A DNA stretch of 64,000 nt from Butyrivibrio sp. AE3009. Lineage in GTDB: Bacteria > Bacillota > Clostridia > Lachnospirales > Lachnospiraceae. Of the stretch, positions 1-6,600 are shown in pieces; the stretch's first letter is position 1, and every line of letters starts with the position of its first letter. The notes below the pieces were generated by a model that saw nothing but the letters and a program-made list of their open reading frames with translations, ran no database searches and was not told where the DNA came from. The stretch is from positions 1 to 64,000 of the forward strand of contig NZ_ATVS01000018.1 in NCBI RefSeq assembly GCF_000420845.1. The letters run 5' to 3'. A program made the translations under genes and the position numbers.

Positions 1-17
1 TCAGACTGTAGACAAAG

Positions 18-43
18 TCCACGGCATTTGCCGTGGATTTTTC
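18..43 (+). terminator. Hairpin terminator inside the left end of the IS
   Basis: TCCACGGC (18-25) pairs with GCCGTGGA (30-37) around an ATTT loop and is followed by a T run. It would stop transcripts entering the element from the left before they reach the transposase gene, a common safeguard in insertion sequences. Confidence 0.8.
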
Positions 44-95
44 TTTATAAAAGTGCCGGAAACTCAGTATTTATCTGGGCTTGAGGCACTTTTTC

Positions 96-104
96 TGATA
101 TAAT
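96..104 (+). promoter_or_regulatory. Extended -10 promoter of the transposase
   Basis: TGATATAAT is a textbook extended -10 element (TG, one base, TATAAT). No good -35 box lies at the right distance, which extended -10 promoters can tolerate. Transcription would begin near 111, upstream of all the candidate start codons. Confidence 0.6.
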
Positions 105-138
105 AGAAGTATCAAAGTTGGGGATGGGGATTGCCTTT

Positions 139-1551
139 ATGATGACTTCTAATACCGAAAGAAAGCGTGAACAAATGCAGTTTGTGAGCATGGACGATCT
201 GGTTCCACAGGACCACATGCTCAGGCTTATTGATAAAGCCATCGACTGGTCATTTATATATGATCTTGTTGAAAATAAGTATTCTTCAGACATGGGCAGA
301 CCCAGCATGGATCCTGTCACTCTCATTAAAATCCCTTTCATCCAGTATCTATACGGAATCCGCAGCATGAGACAGACTATCAAGGAAATCGAAGTCAACG
401 TTGCATACAGATGGTTCCTGGGCCTGGAACTTAACGAGCCCGTCCCGCACTTCTCAACATTTGGAAAGAACTATACAAGACGTTTCAAGGACACAGACCT
501 CTTTGAGCAGATATTCCAGCGTATTCTCGAAGACTGCTACCGCTTCAAGCTTGTTGATCCTACTGCTGTCTTTGTAGATGCCACTCATGTAAAAGCCAGA
601 GCAAACAACCGTAAGATGCAGCATAAACTGGCAAAGCAGGAAGCACTGTTCTATGAAGAAATGCTCAGGAAAGAAATAAACGAAGACAGAGCTGAGCACG
701 GCAAGAAACCTCTTAAAGATAAAGATGATGATAATGATAAAGGCACAGGTGGGCATGATGATTTCAGTGATTTTACAGACGATGTGCCAAAGGATACCAA
801 GAAAGTAAAATGCAGCACTACCGATCCTGATAGTGGATGGTTCCACAAAGGTGAACACAAGAATGTATTCGCATACGGTATAGAGACTGCCTGTGATAAG
901 AATGGATGGATTCTTGATTATACAGTTAATCCAGGCAATGAGCATGACAGCCGTACATTCAAAGGGCTATACGATAAGATTAAGGATATTGGTGTTGAAA
1001 CTATCGTTGCAGACGCAGGCTATAAGACGCCGGCCATAGCAAAACTCCTCATAGATGATGGCATCAAACCACTTCTCCCATACAAGCGTCCAATGACAAA
1101 GAAAGGATTCTTTAAGAAATCTGAGTACGCATACGACGAATACAATGACTGTTATGTATGCCCTAATGATCAGGTACTGGAGTATTCAACAACAAATCGT
1201 GATGGATACCGGGAATACAAGAGCTGCGGAAAGGTCTGTGAAAGCTGTCCATATCTCGAGCAGTGCACACTCAGTAAAAACCATGTAAAGCTTATAACTC
1301 GTCATATCTGGGAAGATTACATGGAAGAATGTGAGGATATAAGGTATACAGAAGGAATGAAGGATCTCTATTCTCACAGAAAAGAAACAATAGAGAGAAT
1401 CTTTGGAACAGCTAAAGAGAACCACGGATTCAGATATACGCAGATGTATGGCAAGGCGCGGATGGAAATGAAGGTCGCGCTTACCTTTGCGTGTATGAAT
1501 CTGAAAAAGCTTGCAAGAATCAAGCATGAATGGCGGTTAGAGATGGCCTGA
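139..1551 (+). CDS. IS1182 family transposase
   Basis: DDE transposase that cuts and joins the ends of the surrounding insertion sequence. The N-terminal part (DLVPQDHMLRLIDKAIDW, then the GRPSMDPV stretch) is the DUF772-type domain of IS5/IS1182 transposases. Likely catalytic acids are the Asp in FVDATHVKA, the Asp in VADAGYKT and the Glu in RKETIERIFGTAKENHG near the C-terminus. A charged Lys/Asp-rich insert separates the first two. A Cys cluster (CGKVCESCPYLEQC) lies before the last motif. I chose the ATG at 139, about ten bases after a GGATGGGG ribosome-binding stretch; in-frame TTG (118) and ATG (124) are alternatives. Full-length at about 470 residues with no frameshift. Confidence 0.92.
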   Translation: MMTSNTERKREQMQFVSMDDLVPQDHMLRLIDKAIDWSFIYDLVENKYSSDMGRPSMDPVTLIKIPFIQYLYGIRSMRQTIKEIEVNVAYRWFLGLELNEPVPHFSTFGKNYTRRFKDTDLFEQIFQRILEDCYRFKLVDPTAVFVDATHVKARANNRKMQHKLAKQEALFYEEMLRKEINEDRAEHGKKPLKDKDDDNDKGTGGHDDFSDFTDDVPKDTKKVKCSTTDPDSGWFHKGEHKNVFAYGIETACDKNGWILDYTVNPGNEHDSRTFKGLYDKIKDIGVETIVADAGYKTPAIAKLLIDDGIKPLLPYKRPMTKKGFFKKSEYAYDEYNDCYVCPNDQVLEYSTTNRDGYREYKSCGKVCESCPYLEQCTLSKNHVKLITRHIWEDYMEECEDIRYTEGMKDLYSHRKETIERIFGTAKENHGFRYTQMYGKARMEMKVALTFACMNLKKLARIKHEWRLEMA

Positions 1552-1603
1552 TAGAGGCCGTTTCTATCCTTTATTATCAATAAAACACTCGCGAAAAAGA
1601 AAA

Positions 1604-1638
1604 ATGGTCTTGAGAGCTACGCTCTCAGGACCATTTTG
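1604..1638 (+). terminator. Hairpin terminator after the transposase, inside the right IS end
   Basis: A 14-bp stem (1604-1617 with 1621-1634, one G-U pair) closes on a three-base TAC loop and runs into TTTT. It ends the transposase transcript just before the right inverted repeat. Confidence 0.82.
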
Positions 1639-1651
1639 TCTACAGTCTGAA

Positions 1652-1678
1652 CGGTGATCTTCGGATCATCGTTTTTTT
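1652..1678 (+). terminator. UUCG-tetraloop terminator next to the IS end
   Basis: CGGTGATC (1652-1659) pairs with GATCATCG (1664-1671), one G-U pair, across a TTCG tetraloop, and seven Ts follow. It probably belonged to whatever gene lay upstream before the insertion sequence landed, since the IS ends at 1650. With the last bases of the IS the stem can extend by two A-T pairs. Confidence 0.8.
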
Positions 1679-1679
1679 A

Positions 1680-1688
1680 TGCTATAAT
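1680..1688 (+). promoter_or_regulatory. Extended -10 promoter for the DUF3990-MATE operon
   Basis: TGCTATAAT is an extended -10 box. It sits directly behind the terminator T run and 22 bases before the start codon at 1711, giving a leader of about 16 bases that holds the ribosome binding site. The position expected for a -35 box falls inside the terminator hairpin and matches poorly. Confidence 0.6.
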
Positions 1689-1710
1689 GTCCGTACCGGA
1701 GGGAAAATAT

Positions 1711-2262
1711 ATGATGACCTTATATCATGCAGGATATGATGAGATAAAGCAGCCCGATATTCACCGCGGCAGGATCAATGCCGACTTCGGTCAGGGCTTT
1801 TATACGACGGATGACAGGGATTTTGCCTATGGCTGGGCTATAGAAAAGCCCGGTTTTGAGGTGATCGTTAACCGCTATGAATTGGATGACAGGATGCTTA
1901 AGATCAAGGTCTTTGATAAGAATCCGGAGTGGTATAGATACATTTTTGCAAACAGAAGGTTAGTGCCGGATTCTTTTTCAGAGTATGACCTGATAATAGG
2001 TCCCATAGCCTGCGACACAATATATGATACCCTTGGGATTATAACCAGCGGATTTTTGTCGGATGAAGAGGCAATGGAGCTACTACTGGTGGGGGACAGT
2101 CCCCGCCAGGTTGTATTAAAGACTGCGAAAGCAGCAGAGAATCTACATTTCATTTCCTCTGAAATTCTGTCCAAAGAGCAGATAGAGCTTAGCCGTATCA
2201 GGCACGAAGAGGAAAACGAAAAATTTCAGGGAGAATTTGCCAAAGCATTAGAAAAACTATGA
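1711..2262 (+). CDS. DUF3990 domain protein, ADP-ribosyltransferase-like fold (inferred)
   Basis: The protein starts LYHAGYDEIKQPDIHRGR and continues with NADFGQGFYTTDDRDFAYGWA. That matches the DUF3990 pattern of an N-terminal 'LYHG' strand followed by a 'DFGxGFYxT' strand and helix. The family has been grouped with ADP-ribosyltransferase-like folds and is often seen with small DUF3791 partners; no such partner is visible here. Activity is unknown. I chose the ATG at 1711 because GGAGGG lies just upstream. The stop overlaps the MATE start as ATGA, so the two are translationally coupled. At 183 residues this is a usual family length. Confidence 0.75.
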   Translation: MMTLYHAGYDEIKQPDIHRGRINADFGQGFYTTDDRDFAYGWAIEKPGFEVIVNRYELDDRMLKIKVFDKNPEWYRYIFANRRLVPDSFSEYDLIIGPIACDTIYDTLGIITSGFLSDEEAMELLLVGDSPRQVVLKTAKAAENLHFISSEILSKEQIELSRIRHEEENEKFQGEFAKALEKL

Positions 2263-3629
2263 GAGATCCATTATCAGCCATTAGAAATGGCGAAAAACTT
2301 ACCTTTAGAGAAGAGATACTGCTGATACTAAAGCTCAGCTTCCCGGCGATACTTGCGCAGCTGTCGTCGGTAATAATGCAATACATAGACGCATCCATGG
2401 TGGGACATCTGAGCGCAGGCGCTTCGGCGTCAATAGGACTTGTGTCCAGTACAACCTGGCTGGTGGGAGGAGTTCTCACCGCTGCAGCAATGGGCTTTTC
2501 CGTATGCGTAGCCCACAGAATAGGCGCCAGGGATGAAGAGGGGGCCAGAGTCATCGTTAAATGGGGGCTTGTGGTCAATCTTTTTTTCAGTCTGATAATA
2601 ATGGCAGTTGGTGTTGCCGTTAGTTCCCGGCTTCCGATATGGATGGGAGGAGAGGAGGCGATCCTTAAGGATTCGGCCTCTTATTTTCTGATATATGCCA
2701 TATCCATACCGGCAAGAGAGATGCTGCTGGCATCCCAGGGAATGATCCAGTCAAGCGGCAATATTCGTGTTCCCAGTATACTTAATGTTATCATGTGCGC
2801 TCTGGATGTGTTATTTAATTCCATGTTTATACCAAGGCTTGGCGTAACCGGAGCGGCCCTTGGCACGGCGTTGTCCTTTGTGATAGTTGCGGGGATCATG
2901 CTGTATATTCTTCTGGTGAAGTCTCCGGCGCTCAGCCTTGTGGGACGTAAGGGCGAACGCTCAAAGAGTTTATCTGATTTTGCTTCTGTGGAACTTCCGA
3001 CAGCGCTGAAGATAGCTATTCCTGTGGCAATCGACAATATCATCATGGGCTTTGCCTATGTGGCTTTTACCAGAATCGTATCGCCTTTCGGAACGGTATC
3101 TGTAGCTGCTAACTCTTTCTCCATAACGGCTGAGAGTCTGTGCTACATGCCGGGCTTTGGAATAGGCGTTGCAGCCACCACCATCGTGGGACAGTGCATA
3201 GGCGCCAGAAGAAAAGACCTGGGCAAGCGCCTTGGTTGGATGTCGGTTATTCTGGGTATGGCAATAATGGGATTAAGCGGTGCCCTGATGTGGACCTTCG
3301 CTCCTTTTATGATAGGGATATTGTCACCGGATGAAGAAATAAGAAGTCTTGGAACTCAGATACTTAGAATAGAAGCTTTTGCGGAGCCTTTTTACGGTGC
3401 ATCCATAGTGGCAGCGGGCGTGTTCAGAGGGGCAGGAGAGACTCTTATGTCAAGTGTCCTGAATCTCATAAGCGTATGGGCAGTCAGGATTCCTCTTGCA
3501 TATTTCCTTGGCTCACATTACGGACTCAAGGGAGCCTGGGTAGCTATGGCCACGGAGCTATGCGTAAGAGGAATACTGTTTCTTGTGCGCCTCCTCCTAT
3601 GGAATAAGAAAGCTAAAAAAGCAATTTAG
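2259..3629 (+). CDS. MATE family efflux transporter
   Basis: Multidrug and toxic compound extrusion transporter of 456 residues, expected to have twelve membrane helices and to exchange cations for organic compounds or oligosaccharide-like cargo across the inner membrane. The two-fold repeat is visible: the N-half LSFPAILAQLSSVIMQYIDASMVGHL is echoed by IAIPVAIDNIIMGFAYVAFTRIV in the second half. The start overlaps the upstream DUF3990 gene by four bases. The stop at 3627-3629 interlocks with the stop of the convergent gene. Substrate cannot be told from sequence. Confidence 0.93.
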   Translation: MRDPLSAIRNGEKLTFREEILLILKLSFPAILAQLSSVIMQYIDASMVGHLSAGASASIGLVSSTTWLVGGVLTAAAMGFSVCVAHRIGARDEEGARVIVKWGLVVNLFFSLIIMAVGVAVSSRLPIWMGGEEAILKDSASYFLIYAISIPAREMLLASQGMIQSSGNIRVPSILNVIMCALDVLFNSMFIPRLGVTGAALGTALSFVIVAGIMLYILLVKSPALSLVGRKGERSKSLSDFASVELPTALKIAIPVAIDNIIMGFAYVAFTRIVSPFGTVSVAANSFSITAESLCYMPGFGIGVAATTIVGQCIGARRKDLGKRLGWMSVILGMAIMGLSGALMWTFAPFMIGILSPDEEIRSLGTQILRIEAFAEPFYGASIVAAGVFRGAGETLMSSVLNLISVWAVRIPLAYFLGSHYGLKGAWVAMATELCVRGILFLVRLLLWNKKAKKAI

Positions 3630-4300
3630 TCTTCAACCTTTTTTACAATGTGATCCTTGTCCTTGAAGATGTGGTAAGCGGGGATGCAGCCTCTTACAGA
3701 AGAAAGAGGATATACGTTGCACCATCTTCCGATTACGGTTCCGGGATTAAGAACTGAGTTGCAGCCTACCTCGACGTTATCGCCCAGCATTGCACCCATC
3801 TTCTTAAGACCGGTTTCAACCTGATCGTCCTTGCCGTTCTTGACTACTACGAGCTTCTTGTCGCTCTTAACGTTGGAAGTTATGGAGCCGGCGCCCATGT
3901 GAGCCTTGTAGCCAAGGATAGAGTCGCCAACGTAGTTGTAGTGAGGCACCTGAACCTTATTGAAGAGAATAACATTCTTAAGCTCTGTGGAATTGCCTAC
4001 AACAGCGCCCTTACCAACAATTGCGCTGCCTCTGATAAATGCGCACTGTCTTACCTCGGCCTCCTCATCGATAATGCAGGGGCCTCCGATATAAGCTGAG
4101 TCAAACACCTTGGCGCTCTTGGCAATCCATACATTCTCGCCTCTTTTCTCAAACTTATCTGCGGGGAGCTTATTGCCCAGCTCAATTATATAATCCTTGA
4201 TTCCCGCAAGCAGCTCCCAGGGATATTCCTTGGTTTTCATGAAGTCTGCTGCGATAGTTTCGTTTAGATCGTACATATTTGAAATCTTGAATTCTTCCAT
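3626..4300 (-). CDS. Left-handed beta-helix hexapeptide-repeat protein, UDP-GlcNAc pyrophosphorylase C-domain-like
   Basis: The 224-residue protein has a short helical N-terminus followed by isoleucine-patch hexapeptide turns from about residue 65 to 205 (for example VRQCAFIRGSAIVGKGAVVG and NVEVGCNSVLNPGTVIGRW). This is the fold of acyltransferases and of the C-terminal half of GlmU. There is no N-terminal nucleotidyltransferase (GxGTRM) domain, so it is not a full GlmU. The likely role is acetyl transfer to a sugar nucleotide or a related binding function. I chose the ATG at 4300 because AGAGGTG lies upstream; a longer in-frame start exists at 4336. Its stop overlaps the MATE stop tail to tail. 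Confidence 0.75.
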   Translation of the reverse strand: MEEFKISNMYDLNETIAADFMKTKEYPWELLAGIKDYIIELGNKLPADKFEKRGENVWIAKSAKVFDSAYIGGPCIIDEEAEVRQCAFIRGSAIVGKGAVVGNSTELKNVILFNKVQVPHYNYVGDSILGYKAHMGAGSITSNVKSDKKLVVVKNGKDDQVETGLKKMGAMLGDNVEVGCNSVLNPGTVIGRWCNVYPLSSVRGCIPAYHIFKDKDHIVKKVED

Positions 4301-4338
4301 AGTTTCACCTCTGATTTTTCTTGAAAAACATCTCATAT

Positions 4339-4367
4339 ATTATAACTACCCATTCAATAATTCACAA
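4339..4367 (-). promoter_or_regulatory. Sigma-70 type promoter for the beta-helix gene
   Basis: On the minus strand TTGTGA (4367-4362) and TATAAT (4344-4339) are 17 bases apart. The predicted start lies about 30 bases before the chosen ATG at 4300, which supports that start over the one at 4336. Confidence 0.6.
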
Positions 4368-4549
4368 CCTTCATAACCCCGTCCTATATAAAACAGCCCA
4401 CTTGATAATAAAATATGTGTTAAAAATATATCAAAAATGTTGAAATGTGTCGGAAGTTATGTAAAAATAGATGTGGCGTTTTCTGCCAATCTTAAAAATC
4501 CGTAAGTAGGTAATGAAAGTTACTTTACAATACGAAAGGAGATTTTCAC

Positions 4550-5242
4550 ATGATTTACTCAACAGAGGTAAAAAATATGTGTCCCGTAACACAAGGGGTA
4601 CATCATGGCGCTGCTCCCATTCCTGAAGAGGCAAAGTGGGTTCAGTCCAAGGAAATTAAGGACATTTCCGGTTATACACACGGTATTGGCTGGTGTGCTC
4701 CTCAGCAGGGTGGTTGTAAGCTTTCCCTCAACGTTAAGGACGGTATCATCCAGGAGGCTCTTGTAGAGACCATCGGATGTTCAGGTATGACTCATTCAGC
4801 TGCTATGGCTGCTGAGATTCTTCCCGGCCTTACAGTTCTTGAGGCTCTTAACACAGACCTTGTTTGTGACGCTATCAACACAGCTATGAGAGAGCTCTTC
4901 CTTCAGATCGTTTACGGAAGAACACAGTCCGCATTCTCTGAGGACGGTCTTCAGATCGGTGCCGGTCTTGAGGATCTTGGTAAGGGATCACGTTCAATGG
5001 TTGGTACAACCTACGGAACACTTGACAAGGGACCTCGTTATCTTGAGCTTACAGATGGTTACATCACAGATGTTGCTCTTGATGAGAACGACGAGATCAT
5101 CGGATATAAGTACGTTAACTTCGGCAAGATGATGGACTTCATCAAGGCCGGTGATGACGCTAATACAGCTTTTGATAAGGCTAAGGGACAGTATGGTCGT
5201 GTAGCTGACGCTGCAAGATGCATCGATCCCAGAAAAGAATAA
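4550..5242 (+). CDS. NifU/IscU-like iron-sulfur scaffold-type protein, partner of the GGGtGRT protein
   Basis: The 230-residue protein carries the IscU/NifU-N pattern with conserved cysteines, including GIGWCAPQQGGCKLSL near residue 50 and ETIGCSGMTHSAAMAAEIL near residue 80, plus a late Cys (AARCIDPRKE). The family is annotated as iron-sulfur cluster assembly scaffold and sits next to GGGtGRT genes in many anaerobes. The spacing to the next gene is 25 bases, so they form an operon. Codons are strongly biased (CTT, GGT, AAG) like those of groEL, which suggests high expression. An AAAGGAGA site precedes the ATG. A housekeeping scaffold role is not certain; it could be a specialised carrier for its partner. 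Confidence 0.82.
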   Translation: MIYSTEVKNMCPVTQGVHHGAAPIPEEAKWVQSKEIKDISGYTHGIGWCAPQQGGCKLSLNVKDGIIQEALVETIGCSGMTHSAAMAAEILPGLTVLEALNTDLVCDAINTAMRELFLQIVYGRTQSAFSEDGLQIGAGLEDLGKGSRSMVGTTYGTLDKGPRYLELTDGYITDVALDENDEIIGYKYVNFGKMMDFIKAGDDANTAFDKAKGQYGRVADAARCIDPRKE

Positions 5243-5267
5243 TTAAGGTGAGAAGGAGGAAATTATA

Positions 5268-6287
5268 ATGGCTTTATTTGAATCATATGAAAGAAGAGAG
5301 CCCCAGATCCTGGCTTGCCTTAAGGAGTATGGAATCTCATCTATCGAAGAATGTAAAGATATCACAATGGCTGCCGGCATCGATGTATACAAGCTCATCG
5401 AGGGCATTCAGCCTATCTGCTTTGAGAACGCTAAGTGGGCTTACACAGTAGGTGCCGCTATCGCTATCAAGAAGAACTGCCGCAAGGCTTCCGAGGCTGC
5501 TGCAGCTATCGGTATCGGTCTTCAGGCTTTCTGTATCCCCGGATCAGTTGCTGATCGTCGTAAGGTAGGTCTTGGCCATGGTAACCTTGGTAAGATGCTT
5601 CTTGAAGAGGATACAGAGTGCTTCGCATTCCTTGCAGGTCACGAGTCATTCGCAGCTGCTGAGGGTGCTATCGGTATCGCAGAGAAGGCTAACAAGGTTC
5701 GTCAGAAACCTCTCCGCGTTATCCTTAACGGTCTTGGTAAGGACGCAGCTCAGATCATTTCCCGTATCAACGGCTTCACATATGTAGAGACTCAGTATGA
5801 CTACTACACAGGTGAGGTTAAGGAAGTATTCAGAAAGTGCTATTCCAAGGACGCTAACTCACCTCGTGCTAAGGTTAACTGCTACGGCGCTAACGACGTA
5901 CAGGAAGGTGTTGCTATCATGTGGAAGGAGAACGTTGACGTATCTATCACAGGTAACTCAACCAATCCTACAAGATTCCAGCATCCCGTTGCAGGAACCT
6001 ACAAGAAGGAGAGAACAGAGGCCGGCAAGAAGTACTTCTCAGTTGCTTCAGGCGGCGGCACAGGCCGTACACTTCATCCCGATAACATGGCAGCAGGTCC
6101 TGCTTCCTACGGTATGACAGATACTATGGGCCGTATGCACTCAGATGCTCAGTTCGCAGGATCTTCATCAGTTCCCGCTCACGTTGAGATGATGGGTCTT
6201 ATCGGTGCAGGTAACAACCCGATGGTTGGTATGACTGTTTCTACAGCCGTTTCAATCGAAGAGGCTGCTAAGGCTGGTAAGTTTTGA
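5268..6287 (+). CDS. GGGtGRT family protein
   Basis: The name-giving motif is plain: SVASGGGTGRTLHPDNMAAG near residue 265, followed by SYGMTDTMGRMHSDAQFAGS. The family is conserved in anaerobic Firmicutes and some archaea and has no proven function. It is almost always beside the NifU-like gene found here at 4550. The protein is 339 residues, full length, with several Cys residues early (ILACLKEYGISSIEECKD, ICFENAK) that could hold a cluster. AAGGAGG lies before the ATG. Biased codon use suggests abundance. The pair probably acts together; the reaction is unknown. Confidence 0.85.
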   Translation: MALFESYERREPQILACLKEYGISSIEECKDITMAAGIDVYKLIEGIQPICFENAKWAYTVGAAIAIKKNCRKASEAAAAIGIGLQAFCIPGSVADRRKVGLGHGNLGKMLLEEDTECFAFLAGHESFAAAEGAIGIAEKANKVRQKPLRVILNGLGKDAAQIISRINGFTYVETQYDYYTGEVKEVFRKCYSKDANSPRAKVNCYGANDVQEGVAIMWKENVDVSITGNSTNPTRFQHPVAGTYKKERTEAGKKYFSVASGGGTGRTLHPDNMAAGPASYGMTDTMGRMHSDAQFAGSSSVPAHVEMMGLIGAGNNPMVGMTVSTAVSIEEAAKAGKF

Positions 6288-6316
6288 CCTTGATTACTTA
6301 ACGAGGTATTTTCGAG

Positions 6317-6383
6317 TTTAGTTAGCAAGGCCGTTCGGGCGAGCGTATTTTGCGAGAACCGAACTTCCTTATGCTTAACTGAA
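6317..6383 (+). repeat. Imperfect long inverted repeat after the GGGtGRT gene
   Basis: The region folds into one long interrupted hairpin. Segment 6317-6326 pairs with 6373-6383 around a one-base bulge, AAGG (6327-6330) pairs with CCTT (6367-6370), and GTTCGG (6333-6338) pairs with CCGAAC (6359-6364). The apex holds GCGAGCG-TATTTT-GCGAG. No T run follows directly, so it is not a simple terminator. It resembles in layout the elements at 15470-15635 and 22877-22923. Confidence 0.55.
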
Positions 6384-6401
6384 TTAGTCAAATAATATAA
6401 G

Positions 6402-6428
6402 GCGCTTCGTCAATGCGGAGCGCTTTTT
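6402..6428 (+). terminator. Terminator of the NifU-like/GGGtGRT operon
   Basis: A nine-pair stem (6402-6410 with 6415-6423, two G-U pairs) closes on CAAT and is followed by TTTTT. Confidence 0.72.
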
Positions 6429-6429
6429 A

Positions 6430-6600
6430 TTATATAATTACGAGGAGGCTACTGACGCAGAAAAAAAGAGCTTCAACCTGATGCCAACGTCAGCTCTTAA
6501 TGCTAAGAAGCTGGAGAATCTTGGCTGGAAAGCCCTTTTTGATATTACAGAAGGAATAGAGCACACGGTTTATCTTCTTTTTTCCGGATGTGCTTCATAA
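6430..6600 (+). pseudogene. C-terminal remnant of an NAD-dependent epimerase/dehydratase
   Basis: In the frame of base 6430 an open stretch reads ATDAEKKSFNLMPTSALNAK and then KLENLGWKALFDITEGIEHT before a stop at 6598-6600. The 'sALnakKLenLGWka...eGIehTv' pattern is the usual last 40 residues of dTDP-glucose 4,6-dehydratase-like or UDP-sugar epimerase proteins. The Rossmann domain and catalytic YxxxK are absent, and a terminator (6402-6428) lies where the rest of the gene should be. So this is a decayed tail, not a gene. It overlaps the 3' end of the convergent GGDEF gene by about 30 bases. Confidence 0.65.

Larger units (their letters stand above)
1..1650 (+). mobile_element. Complete IS1182-like insertion sequence
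   Basis: The two ends are a perfect 16-bp inverted repeat: bases 1-16 read TCAGACTGTAGACAAA and bases 1635-1650 are the exact reverse complement. A single intact transposase gene lies between them. A hairpin terminator sits just inside each end (18-43 and 1604-1638), so reading from outside should not run into the transposase and transposase reading should not leave the element. The left flank is outside the window, so a target-site duplication cannot be scored. The right flank begins with another terminator hairpin (1652-1678). The family call rests on the transposase protein and is confident; the element looks intact and probably active or recently active. Confidence 0.93.

Noticed and set aside
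1-1650. A target-site duplication of the insertion sequence
   Set aside because: The left flank is not in the window, so it cannot be tested.
4440-4531. A promoter for the NifU-like gene
   Set aside because: TTGAAA at 4440 and TACAAT at 4526 are each plausible parts, but no pair has acceptable spacing, so none is called.
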